DNA from: Bacillota bacterium
Lineage (GTDB): Bacteria > Bacillota > Dethiobacteria > DTU022
Assembly (NCBI GenBank): GCA_012510325.1
Contig: JAAZIG010000369.1
Span: forward strand, 1 to 7,931
DNA length: 7,931 nt
Direction of reading: 5' to 3'
Shown: positions 1 to 6,617 of the stretch, in pieces
How positions within the stretch are numbered: the stretch's first letter is position 1
Layout of the letters: each line of letters begins with the position of its first letter
The notes under the pieces: model-generated
Told to the model about the DNA's origin: nothing
The model's database searches: none
The model's input: only the letters and a program-made list of their open reading frames with translations
Program-made: the position numbers and the translations under genes

Positions 1-63
1 ATACTGGGAACCGACGAAATACTAAGAAGGTTGAAGGAAAGAAGGAAGCCGGTGCTGGTATAG
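1..63 (+). CDS. C-terminal end of an unidentified plus-strand gene (partial)
   Basis: Frame 1 is open from the window edge and stops at TAG 61-63. It gives a 20-residue tail, ILGTDEILRRLKERRKPVLV, rich in Arg and Lys and predicted helical. I do not recognise the family from so short a piece. The main support is that an intrinsic terminator hairpin is centred exactly on this stop codon, as expected at the end of a plus-strand transcript. Frame 3 is also open, to position 95, but that would run through the terminator. The gene converges on the minus-strand operon ending at 210. Confidence 0.45.
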   Translation: MLGTDEILRRLKERRKPVLV

Positions 64-80
64 GCACCGATTTTCTTTTT
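50..80 (+). terminator. Rho-independent terminator overlapping a stop codon
   Basis: CGGTGC (50-55) pairs perfectly with GCACCG (64-69) around an 8-nt loop that contains the TAG stop. The stem is followed by ATTTTCTTTTTT (70-81). The T-tract lies only on the plus-strand side, so it terminates the gene ending at 63. Confidence 0.8.
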
Positions 81-111
81 TATTACTGTTTATAGTGATT
101 ATAATGAATTC

Positions 112-141
112 AAAGAGGGGATTTGGGATAATCCCCCCTTT
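112..141 (-). terminator. Probable terminator hairpin of the mutase operon
   Basis: AAAGAGGGGAT (112-122) pairs with ATCCCCCCTTT (131-141) around an 8-nt loop, with one A/C mismatch at 116/137. It lies about 70 nt downstream of the small-subunit stop. On the minus strand the stem ends in CTCTTT followed by mixed AT-rich sequence, so the U-run is weak. It could work in both directions. The hairpin is clear; its terminator role is inferred. Confidence 0.5.
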
Positions 142-179
142 TAAAGCAGGTTTTTAAGCTGTTTGCCACACGGTCTGAC

Positions 180-209
180 GTCCCTGGTGTCCCCGTCCCT
201 GGTGTCCCG
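180..209. repeat. 15-bp tandem direct repeat, two copies
   Basis: GTCCCTGGTGTCCCC (180-194) is followed at once by GTCCCTGGTGTCCCG (195-209), 14 of 15 bases identical. It abuts the small-subunit stop codon (TAA at 212-210 on the minus strand). Read on the minus strand each unit contains CAGGGACG, the core also present in the palindromic repeats at 6380-6445 and 6618-6654. Confidence 0.85.
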
Positions 210-608
<399 letters not shown>

Positions 609-648
609 AAGAACATCCCCCCTTTAGCAAACCGCCTTCACCATATTT

Positions 649-663
649 CCCCCCGACAGGGGG
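649..663 (-). other. Small GC hairpin upstream of icmB
   Basis: CCCCC (650-654) and GGGGG (659-663) pair perfectly around the tetraloop GACA. It sits about 40 nt upstream of the icmB start in the icmA-icmB gap. There is no U-run, so it is not a terminator. A role in translation or mRNA stability is only a possibility. Confidence 0.5.
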
Positions 664-715
664 CAAACCCTGCCAGATTTGCACAAAATTGCAGCGGCAT
701 CCTTACCGCACCCTA

Positions 716-739
716 GGCGGCCGCTCTAGCGGCGCCGCC
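716..739 (-). other. Strong intercistronic hairpin between icmA and icmB
   Basis: GGCGGCCGCT (716-725) pairs with AGCGGCGCCGCC (728-739) over 10 bp with a two-base bulge and a tight loop. It lies 22 nt after the icmA stop. With no T-tract on either side it looks like an RNA stability or processing element, not a terminator. Expression uncoupling of the two subunits would be one consequence, but this is inference. Confidence 0.6.
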
Positions 740-760
740 GTTTCCCCCCGCAAAACAGAG

Positions 761-2389
761 CTAGAACAGCGCCTGTTCCCGGTATTCACCGAAGACCTCT
801 TTCAGAGCGTCGATTATCTCCCCCCCGGTTGCGTAGAGCTGCTCCGCCTCCAGGATGATGGGGATCAGGTTTTCGCTGCCCGCAGCGGCCCGGCTCAGCC
901 GTCCCAGCACCCCGGCAACAGCGCTGTTGTCGCGGCGTTCCTTCAACCGCCGCAACCTCTCCACCTGCCGCTCCTCCACCACCGGATCTATCTTCAGCAG
1001 CTCCATGGCGGGCTGCTCCCCGGAGCCGAAGCGGTTCACCCCGACGACGACCCGCTCGCCCTGGTCCACCGCCCGCTGGTAGGAGTAGGCCGCTTCGGCG
1101 ATCTCCCTCTGGAAAAAGCCGCACTCGATGGCCGCGAGAACACCGCCCAGCTCCTCGATACGCCGAAAATAAGCTTCCGCCTCCCTCTCCATCTCGTTGG
1201 TCAGCGCCTCGATAAAATAAGAGCCGCCCAGAGGGTCGATGGTGTTGGCCGCGCCGCTCTCGTAAGCAATGATCTGCTGGCTGCGCAGGGCGATGCGGAC
1301 CGCCTTCTCCGTGGGCAGCGCCAGCACCTCGTCCATGGAGTTCGTATGCAGCGACTGCGTCCCCCCCAGAACCGCCGCCAGCGCCTCGATGGCCGTGCGG
1401 ACGATATTGTTCTCCGGCTCCTGCGCCGTCAGGCTGCACCCCGCCGTCTGCGTGTGGAAGCGCATCGTCCAGGAGCGGGGATCCTGCGCCCCGTAGCGCT
1501 CCCTCATCCGGCGCGCCCAGATCCGCCTCGCGGCGCGGTACTTGCAGATCTCTTCAAAAAAGTCGAGATGGGCGTTAAAGAAAAACGAAAGCCGCGGGGC
1601 AAAGTCATCCACCGCCAGCCCCGCCGCAATCCCCGCCTCCACGTAGGCGAAGCCGTCGGCCAGGGTGAAGGCCAGCTCCTGCACCGCCGTGGAGCCCGCC
1701 TCGCGGATATGGTAGCCGCTGATGCTGACCGTATTCCAGCGCGGCACCTCCTTGGCGGCAAAGGCAAAGATATCGGTGATCAGCCGCAGCGAGGGCTCCG
1801 GGGGAAAGATCCACGATTTTTGGGCGGTATACTCCTTGAGAATATCGTTCTGTATGGTGCCGCCGATGCTCTTCAGCGACACCCCCTGCTTCAGCGCCGC
1901 CGCCATATAGAAGCACCACAGCACCGCCGCCGGCCCGTTGATCGTCATCGAGGTGGTGATCTGATCGAGGGGGATCCCCTCGAAGAGCACCTCCATATCC
2001 TCCAGCGAATCGATGGCCACACCGCAGCGGCCGACCTCTCCCAAAGAACGGTCATGGTCGGAATCATACCCCATGATCGTGGGCATGTCGAAAGCCACGC
2101 TCAGCCCCGTCTGGCCCTGCTCCAGCAGGTAACGGTAGCGCCGGTTGGAAGCGGCGGCATCGCCAAAACCGGAAAACTGGCGCATCGTCCAGAGGCGTCC
2201 GCGATACATATCCTCCCGCACCCCCCGGGTAAAGGGATAGGCGCCGGGAGAACCGAGATCGCGCCCGTAATCCAATCCCTCAATGTCGGCGGGGGTGTAC
2301 AGCTCCTTGATCTCTTTTCCGGAAATCGTCTGAAAAGGCCCCGGTCGCTCCACAGCGTTCCCCCCGGCCCCTTTCTTCTTTTCGGGCAT
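761..2389 (-). CDS. icmA: B12-dependent acyl-CoA mutase large subunit, isobutyryl-CoA mutase type
   Basis: This 542-residue catalytic TIM-barrel subunit lacks a B12 domain, which the next gene encodes. It carries family hallmarks: CoA-channel residues R65, T68 and R70 (TMRQF), S97-V-A-F100-D, T178-I-Q180 and the catalytic YH pair Y226-H227. These align to Propionibacterium methylmalonyl-CoA mutase with a constant offset of 17, without indels. At the substrate-selecting positions it has Phe72 (Tyr89 in methylmalonyl-CoA mutase) and Gln190 (Arg207), the isobutyryl-CoA mutase pattern. Ala99 argues against 2-hydroxyisobutyryl-CoA mutase, which has Asp there. The inferred reaction is isobutyryl-CoA to and from n-butyryl-CoA via adenosylcobalamin radicals. 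ATG at 2389 has AGGAGGAG 5 nt upstream and follows meaB by 33 bp. Pivalyl-CoA/isovaleryl-CoA activity is an alternative. I am confident of the family and fairly confident of the substrate class. Confidence 0.92.
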   Translation of the reverse strand: MPEKKKGAGGNAVERPGPFQTISGKEIKELYTPADIEGLDYGRDLGSPGAYPFTRGVREDMYRGRLWTMRQFSGFGDAAASNRRYRYLLEQGQTGLSVAFDMPTIMGYDSDHDRSLGEVGRCGVAIDSLEDMEVLFEGIPLDQITTSMTINGPAAVLWCFYMAAALKQGVSLKSIGGTIQNDILKEYTAQKSWIFPPEPSLRLITDIFAFAAKEVPRWNTVSISGYHIREAGSTAVQELAFTLADGFAYVEAGIAAGLAVDDFAPRLSFFFNAHLDFFEEICKYRAARRIWARRMRERYGAQDPRSWTMRFHTQTAGCSLTAQEPENNIVRTAIEALAAVLGGTQSLHTNSMDEVLALPTEKAVRIALRSQQIIAYESGAANTIDPLGGSYFIEALTNEMEREAEAYFRRIEELGGVLAAIECGFFQREIAEAAYSYQRAVDQGERVVVGVNRFGSGEQPAMELLKIDPVVEERQVERLRRLKERRDNSAVAGVLGRLSRAAAGSENLIPIILEAEQLYATGGEIIDALKEVFGEYREQALF

Positions 2390-2422
2390 TACTGCTCCTC
2401 CTTAATCGTTCCCCGTTACCGC

Positions 2423-3364
2423 TTAAAAGGGAAATTTGATCTGCCGGAGCAGTTCCCGGGCCGCGCTGTAGGGATCGCGCCGCCGCAGAGCGATAGATTC
2501 GACCAATTGTTCCAATGAAATCTGCGTCCTGATATTCTCCCAAACCCTGCTTTTTACCAGGAACTCTACCAGCTCACCCAGCTCGCCCTCGGCGCGCCGG
2601 CGGCGCCTCGCCTCGAAGAGGCCGTGCTGCTGCAGATAGCGGCGGTGCTCCAGCAGCGCGCGCCACAGCTCGGCGACCCCTTCCCCGTAAAGCGAGACCA
2701 CCGGCAAAACCGGCGGCCGCCAGCCGGACTCTTCCTTGAGATCGAGCATCATATTCACTTCAGCGGCGGTGCGCTCAGCCCCCGGCAGATCGAACTTGTT
2801 GATCACAAAAAGATCGCCGATCTCCATAATGCCGGCCTTGATCGTCTGCACGCTGTCGCCGCCGGCGGGGGTGAGCACCACTGCGGTGCTGTCCGCCGTC
2901 TTGACGATATCCACCTCTGACTGGCCCACGCCGACCGTCTCGATGATGATAAAATCCTTGCCGAAAGCGTCCATCACCTGCACCGCTTCCCGGGTCGCCC
3001 GGGAAAGACCGCCCAGGCTGCCCCGCGTCCCCATGCTGCGAATGAAAACCCCTTGGTCCAGGGCATGATCCTGCATGCGGATCCGGTCCCCCAGGATCGC
3101 CCCGCCGGTAAAGGGGCTGGTCGGATCGACCGCGATGACCCCCACGGTAAAACCGTCCTTGCGCATCGCCCCGAGAAGCCGGTTCACCAGCGAACTCTTC
3201 CCCGCCCCCGGCGGCCCGGTGATCCCGATGAGATAAGCCTTCCCCGTGTGAGGGAACAGCTGCCGCAAAAGCTCCTCTTTCCGCGGGTCGCTGTTTTCCA
3301 CCAGCGTGATCAGGCGGGCCAGCGCCCGCCGGCTTCCCTGCAGCAGCTCCTGAACCGGTTTCAT
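2423..3364 (-). CDS. meaB: MeaB/ArgK-type G3E GTPase, mutase chaperone
   Basis: This 313-residue GTPase protects and reloads B12-dependent acyl-CoA mutases: it gates delivery of adenosylcobalamin and ejects inactivated cofactor. It has the Walker A loop GPPGAGKS (50-57), the D80-PTSPFTGG switch region, the ETVGVGQSE motif (142-150), the NKFD guanine-specificity motif (189-192), and a C-terminal helical dimerisation arm with an Arg-rich stretch (253-257). The length is normal for the family. ATG at 3364 is preceded by a GGGGGG ribosome site at 6 nt. It lies directly upstream of the mutase large subunit, the usual partner arrangement; in IcmF fusion proteins this G-domain is joined to the mutase itself. 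It was once called an arginine/lysine transport ATPase, a name not supported here. Confidence 0.95.
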   Translation of the reverse strand: MKPVQELLQGSRRALARLITLVENSDPRKEELLRQLFPHTGKAYLIGITGPPGAGKSSLVNRLLGAMRKDGFTVGVIAVDPTSPFTGGAILGDRIRMQDHALDQGVFIRSMGTRGSLGGLSRATREAVQVMDAFGKDFIIIETVGVGQSEVDIVKTADSTAVVLTPAGGDSVQTIKAGIMEIGDLFVINKFDLPGAERTAAEVNMMLDLKEESGWRPPVLPVVSLYGEGVAELWRALLEHRRYLQQHGLFEARRRRRAEGELGELVEFLVKSRVWENIRTQISLEQLVESIALRRRDPYSAARELLRQIKFPF

Positions 3365-3398
3365 CCGCAGCCCCCCTCATCGGCCGTCTTGAACAGAT

Positions 3399-3432
3399 CT
3401 TCCCTGCGCCGTCTTCAGGCGGCACAGGGAAG
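3399..3432 (-). promoter_or_regulatory. 13-bp intercistronic RNA hairpin between cobO and meaB
   Basis: CTTCCCTG (3399-3406) pairs with CAGGGAAG (3425-3432), and GCCG (3408-3411) with CGGC (3420-3423), around an 8-nt loop. The one irregular pair, C3407/A3424, is a mismatch on the plus strand but a G-U wobble in minus-strand RNA, so the structure favours the operon transcript. No U-run follows, which makes a processing or stability element more likely than a terminator. Confidence 0.65.
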
Positions 3433-3448
3433 TTTGCAGGCGCTCCAG

Positions 3449-3979
3449 CTAGTACTCGATTCCCTTGCGCCCCTCCACACCGTCGTTGTAATGGTGCTTG
3501 ATCATCAGGATCTCGCTGACCATATCCGCCCGCCGGACCAGCTCCGGCGAAGCACCCCGCCCCGTCAGGATCAGGTCGACAGCCGGCGGCTTCTCCTCCA
3601 AGAGGCTGAACAGATCCGCCTCCGCAATAAGTCCGTAATCGACGGCCACGTTGATCTCGTCGAGCACCACCAGATCGTATTCGCCGCTACCGATCGCCTT
3701 GCGCGCCCGCTCAAAGCCGGCGCGGGCCAGCTCGACATCGACAGGATCGGGATCGCCGCGCTTGACGAACTCATCCCGTCCCGCCCGATCGATCGTCAGG
3801 TGGGTCAGCTTCTCCGAGGCGAGGAACTCCCCGTAGTCGCGCCCCTTCATGAAGTGAATCATATAGACGCGATAACCGTGTCCCAGCGCCCGCAGGGCCT
3901 GCCCCACAGCCGCCGTCGTCTTACCCTTGCCATCCCCGGTATAGACCATCACCAGGCCTTGTTTTGCTTCTACTGCCAT
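3449..3979 (-). CDS. cobO: Cob(I)alamin adenosyltransferase, CobA/CobO/BtuR type
   Basis: This enzyme transfers the adenosyl group of ATP to cob(I)alamin, making the adenosylcobalamin needed by the mutase encoded in the same operon. The 176-residue form has the P-loop GDGKGKTT (15-22), a Walker B-like VVLDE (D106-E107), TGRG near residue 139, and the family's characteristic C-terminal tail ending in RKGIEY. ATG at 3979 is preferred, with AAGGAG about 13 nt upstream. A GTG at 4003 would add eight residues but has no ribosome site. It sits between the dehydrogenase and meaB genes, which suggests a local cofactor-supply role and not a place in a B12 biosynthesis cluster, since no other cob or cbi gene is present in the window. 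Confidence 0.92.
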   Translation of the reverse strand: MAVEAKQGLVMVYTGDGKGKTTAAVGQALRALGHGYRVYMIHFMKGRDYGEFLASEKLTHLTIDRAGRDEFVKRGDPDPVDVELARAGFERARKAIGSGEYDLVVLDEINVAVDYGLIAEADLFSLLEEKPPAVDLILTGRGASPELVRRADMVSEILMIKHHYNDGVEGRKGIEY

Positions 3980-4012
3980 GTTGTCTGATTTTCTCCTTTC
4001 CACCGGCGGGTC

Positions 4013-4027
4013 AGCGCACCCGGCGCT
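4013..4027 (-). other. Short hairpin ahead of cobO
   Basis: AGCGC (4013-4017) pairs with GCGCT (4023-4027) around ACCCG in the 81-bp gap between the dehydrogenase stop and cobO. It is GC-rich without a T-tract. It is too simple to be a cobalamin riboswitch. Functional significance is uncertain. Confidence 0.35.
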
Positions 4028-4060
4028 CCCCCGCCCGGCCCGGTCCGGTATCTGTCGCCC

Positions 4061-5203
4061 CTATTCCCGCACCAGGTAACGTGATATAACCATGCGCTGC
4101 GCTTCGCTGGTCCCTTCGTAAATCTCGGTGATCTTGGCATCGCGCATGAAGCGCTCCACCGGGTAATCGCGGGTATAGCCGTAGCCGCCGAAGATCTGCA
4201 CCGCTTTCGTGGTGATCTCCATGGCCGCCTCCGAAGCAAACAGCTTGGCCATCGCCGAAGCTTTGCCGTAGGGCAGCCCCTCATTCTCCAGAAAAGCAGC
4301 CTGGTAGGTCAGCAGCCGCGACGCCTCCACCTTCGTGGCCATATCCGCCAGCATAAACGAGATCGCCTGAAAATCGGCGATGGGCCGGCCGAACTGCTCC
4401 CTCGTTTTGGCGTAAGCAACGGCCTCATCCAGGGCCCCCTGGGCGATCCCCAGTGCCTGGGCGGCAATCCCGTTGCGCCCGCCGTCAAGAGTGCTCAGGG
4501 CAATCTTTAAGCCTTCGCCCTCCTTGCCGAGCAGGTTTTCACTTGGCACCCGGCAATCTTCCATGACTACCTCCAGGGTCGGCGATGAGCGCAGTCCCAT
4601 CTTCCGCTCCTTTTTGCCGAAAGAGAGCCCGGGGGTCCCTTTCTCCACGATGAAGGCGCTCATCCCCCGGGAGCCCTTCTCCTTGTCGGTCATGGCGAAG
4701 ACGACATTGATCTCCGCATCGCCGGCATTGGTGATAAAGATTTTCGTCCCGTTGAGCAGGTAGCTGTCGCCGTCCAGCTTCGCCGTCGTCTGCGCCGCCG
4801 CGGCATCGGTCCCGGCGGTCGTCTCGGTGAGGGCAAAGGCGCCCAGCTTCTCCCCCAGAGCGAGCGGCTCGAGGTACTTCTTCTTCTGCTCGTGGCTGCC
4901 ATATTTGAAGATGGGCCATCCGGCCAGGGAGATATGGGCCGACAGGGTTGTCCCCATCGAAGCATCGACCCGGGACAGCTCCTCCACGGCGATGACATAG
5001 CTGATAAAATCGCTTTCCGCCCCGCCGTATTCCTCGGGCCAGGGAATCCCGGTCAACCCCAGCTCACCCATCTTGTCAAAAAGCTCCCGCGAGAACAGCT
5101 CCTGTTCGTCCCTCTCCTCAGCGCTGGGTTTAACCTCGTTTTCGGCAAAATCCCGCACCATCTGCCGCGTCATCTTTTGCTCGTCTGTTAGAACAAAATC
5201 CAT
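4061..5203 (-). CDS. Short-chain acyl-CoA dehydrogenase, butyryl-CoA dehydrogenase-like
   Basis: This 380-residue FAD enzyme is of full family length and oxidises a short-chain acyl-CoA to the 2-enoyl-CoA, passing electrons to electron-transfer flavoprotein in the cytoplasm. Visible features are the N-terminal helical domain, the ALTE segment (124-127) at the start of the beta domain, NGTKIFIT (151-158), REQFG (268-272) and FQ (278-279) for FAD contact, QIFGGYG (336-342), and the catalytic base Glu363 in IYEGTSE. Overall it resembles clostridial butyryl-CoA dehydrogenases closely. ATG at 5203 has AGGAGG 8 nt upstream. It starts 22 bp after the preceding dehydrogenase gene, so the two are surely cotranscribed. 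With the mutase downstream, n-butyryl-CoA (to crotonyl-CoA) is the likely substrate, and isobutyryl-CoA is an alternative. Confidence 0.93.
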   Translation of the reverse strand: MDFVLTDEQKMTRQMVRDFAENEVKPSAEERDEQELFSRELFDKMGELGLTGIPWPEEYGGAESDFISYVIAVEELSRVDASMGTTLSAHISLAGWPIFKYGSHEQKKKYLEPLALGEKLGAFALTETTAGTDAAAAQTTAKLDGDSYLLNGTKIFITNAGDAEINVVFAMTDKEKGSRGMSAFIVEKGTPGLSFGKKERKMGLRSSPTLEVVMEDCRVPSENLLGKEGEGLKIALSTLDGGRNGIAAQALGIAQGALDEAVAYAKTREQFGRPIADFQAISFMLADMATKVEASRLLTYQAAFLENEGLPYGKASAMAKLFASEAAMEITTKAVQIFGGYGYTRDYPVERFMRDAKITEIYEGTSEAQRMVISRYLVRE

Positions 5204-5225
5204 TGTCCCTACCTCCTAGTTCTCG

Positions 5226-6356
5226 TTATCTCTTTTCCTTTAACAGCTCCCTGGCAATCACTAGACGCTGGATCTGGTTACTTCCTTCATAGATCTGGGT
5301 CACCTTGGCATCACAAAAATAACGGCTCAGCGGATTTTCCGCCCTCATCCCCTCCGGGCCCCACAAATCCAAGCAGCGGGTCGTCGCCCGCACCGCCAGA
5401 TCGGTGGCAAACATCTTGGCCATGGAAGCCTCCTTGCTGCAGGGAGCACCGGACTCCTTGAGCCGGGCGGCGCGGTAGACCAGCAGCCGGGCCGCCTCCA
5501 GACCGGTGTAGAGATCGGCCAGGGCAAAAGCATCACCCTGCCCGATCCGGGCACCCCTCCGCTCCCCTTTTGGGAACAGCCGCGCCGCCGTCTCATCGAG
5601 AGCGGCTCCGGCCAGCCCCAGACCCTGGGCGGCGATGCCGATGCGCCCGCCGTCCAGTAAAGACATGGCGATGGCGAAACCCTCCCCTTCGCCGCCGAGG
5701 CGGTTCTCTGCAGGCAACCGCACATCGCTGAGGCGAAGCTCTGTCGTCACCGACCCGTGCAGCCCCATCTTTCTCTCCGGAGGGCCCACCTCCAGCCCCG
5801 GCGTCCCCTTCTCCACCAGAAAAGCGGTAATCCCCCGGCTTCCCTTTTCCGGCCCGGTCCGAGCGAAAATCGTGTAGAGATCGGCTTCACCGCCGCTGGT
5901 GATAAAGAGCTTCACCCCGTTCAGACAGTAGCCTTCCTCGCCGGTTCTCTCGGCGGTCATCTGCAGGGCAGCGGCATCGGAGCCGGCTCCGGCCTCGGTG
6001 AGGGCAAAGGCGCCCAGCAGCGAGCCGCGAGTCAGCCCGGGGAGATAGCGCCGCTTCTGGCTCTCGGTACCGTGGTAGAGAAGCGATAAACTGCCCACGG
6101 AGGTGTGCACTGCCAGGATCACCCCGGTGGAGGCGCAAACCCTGGAGAGCTCCTCGATGAGCAGGATATAGGTGGTAAAATCCTCGCCCAGTCCGCCCTG
6201 CTCCCGGGGCAGGGGCAGTCCCAGATAACCGCGGCGGGCCGCACGCCTGATATTTTCCCGGGCAAAACCTTTTCCACCGGGAATTATTTCGCTCTGGGCG
6301 AAGGCGCGGAACTCATCGCGGCGGCGGAGCTGCTTCTCTGAGAGCAAATAGTCCAT
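5226..6356 (-). CDS. Divergent acyl-CoA dehydrogenase paralogue, first gene of the operon
   Basis: This 376-residue acyl-CoA dehydrogenase keeps the fold, the ALTE segment (118-121), NGVKLFIT, and the catalytic Glu357 in IYEGSNQ. It departs from its neighbour at FAD-contact sites: REQFG...FQ is replaced by a segment reading FPKGERRGARIGQG (261-274), and QIFGGYGY by DLWGPEGM (330-337). The N-terminal helices are also a few residues shorter. ATG at 6356 has AGGAGG 6 nt upstream and is clearly the start; an in-frame extension to 6446 only reads through intergenic repeats. It may act on a branched acyl-CoA, pair with the downstream dehydrogenase in a mixed tetramer, or be a degenerating copy. Its reading frame is intact and the spacing tight, so I favour a functional protein of unknown specificity. 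Confidence 0.9.
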   Translation of the reverse strand: MDYLLSEKQLRRRDEFRAFAQSEIIPGGKGFARENIRRAARRGYLGLPLPREQGGLGEDFTTYILLIEELSRVCASTGVILAVHTSVGSLSLLYHGTESQKRRYLPGLTRGSLLGAFALTEAGAGSDAAALQMTAERTGEEGYCLNGVKLFITSGGEADLYTIFARTGPEKGSRGITAFLVEKGTPGLEVGPPERKMGLHGSVTTELRLSDVRLPAENRLGGEGEGFAIAMSLLDGGRIGIAAQGLGLAGAALDETAARLFPKGERRGARIGQGDAFALADLYTGLEAARLLVYRAARLKESGAPCSKEASMAKMFATDLAVRATTRCLDLWGPEGMRAENPLSRYFCDAKVTQIYEGSNQIQRLVIARELLKEKR

Positions 6357-6379
6357 CGAAAACCTCCTGCTTCTCCAAA

Positions 6380-6416
6380 TGAGCCACAGGGACGGATCTC
6401 CCGGCTCATTTTTACT
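6380..6416. repeat. 37-bp dispersed repeat, copy 1 (palindromic arms, GGGACG core)
   Basis: This copy matches 6618-6654 in the same orientation at 35 of 37 bases. Its ends TGAGCC (6380-6385) and GGCTCA (6403-6408) are perfect inverted arms around a spacer containing AGGGACGG, followed by TTTTTACT. It lies 24 bp upstream of the first operon gene. The pattern resembles short intergenic repeats I recall from anaerobic Firmicutes; no search was run. Confidence 0.85.
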
Positions 6417-6445
6417 TGAGTCAAGGGGACGTTGACTTTGACTCA
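6417..6445. repeat. 29-bp palindrome with GGGACG core
   Basis: TGAGTCAA (6417-6424) and TTGACTCA (6438-6445) are perfect 8-bp inverted arms around GGGGACGTTGACT. It directly abuts the 37-bp repeat copy 1 and has the same design, a TGAG...CTCA frame with a GGGACG core, but a different arm sequence that is still self-complementary. Confidence 0.8.
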
Positions 6446-6470
6446 CTTCTGAAACGAGATCCCGCCACTG

Positions 6471-6609
6471 CTGTCATGCTGAGCGTAGCGAAGCATCTAA
6501 AACGTTGCTGATGCATCACGGACCCGTTTCTCTTTGTGTTCCCCCTTCGGGCCCTGAGTCATGGGAGTTCTCGGATCAGATCCTTCGGACTGCGTCCTCA
6601 GGATGACAG
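6471..6609. mobile_element. 139-bp MITE-like or REP-like inverted-repeat element
   Basis: The left arm starts CTGTCATGCTGAG (6471) and the right arm, read inward on the minus strand from 6609, starts CTGTCATCCTGAG, 12 of 13 identical. The similarity continues inward through GCGAAGCATCT against CCGAAGGATCT, so the arms pair over about 28-32 bases. The CTGTCAT-CTGAG end with GAAG-ATCT resembles a very widespread bacterial intergenic repeat. It has no ORF and no clear target-site duplication. Confidence 0.7.
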
Positions 6610-6617
6610 AAATTCCC

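Noticed and set aside
180..209. Direct repeats as a minimal CRISPR array
   Set aside because: The two 15-bp units are contiguous with no spacers, and no cas gene is present.
764..778. Palindrome GAACAG-CGC-CTGTTC as a LexA (SOS) box
   Set aside because: The GAAC and GTTC half-sites are seven bases apart, whereas the Gram-positive LexA box needs four, and the site lies across the 3' end of icmA, not at a promoter.
689..2518. 609-codon plus-strand open frame opposite the mutase large subunit
   Set aside because: It is an antisense shadow of a GC-rich gene: low-complexity Arg/Pro/His-rich translation, no family resemblance, while the minus strand encodes an unmistakable mutase.
3053..3988. 311-codon plus-strand open frame opposite meaB and cobO
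   Set aside because: It spans two well-supported minus-strand genes and their gap, and its translation has no recognisable domain.
3980..4003. GTG start adding eight residues to the adenosyltransferase
   Set aside because: No ribosome site precedes it, and an AAGGAG lies inside the extension, suitable for the downstream ATG.
6357..6446. 30-residue N-terminal extension of the first acyl-CoA dehydrogenase
   Set aside because: The extension reads through the palindromic repeats, has no family similarity, and the ATG at 6356 has an ideal AGGAGG at 6 nt.
6464..6470. GCCACTG as part of a cobalamin riboswitch controlling the operon
   Set aside because: It lies on the plus strand, opposite to the operon, and the rest of the B12 box and its surrounding helices are absent.
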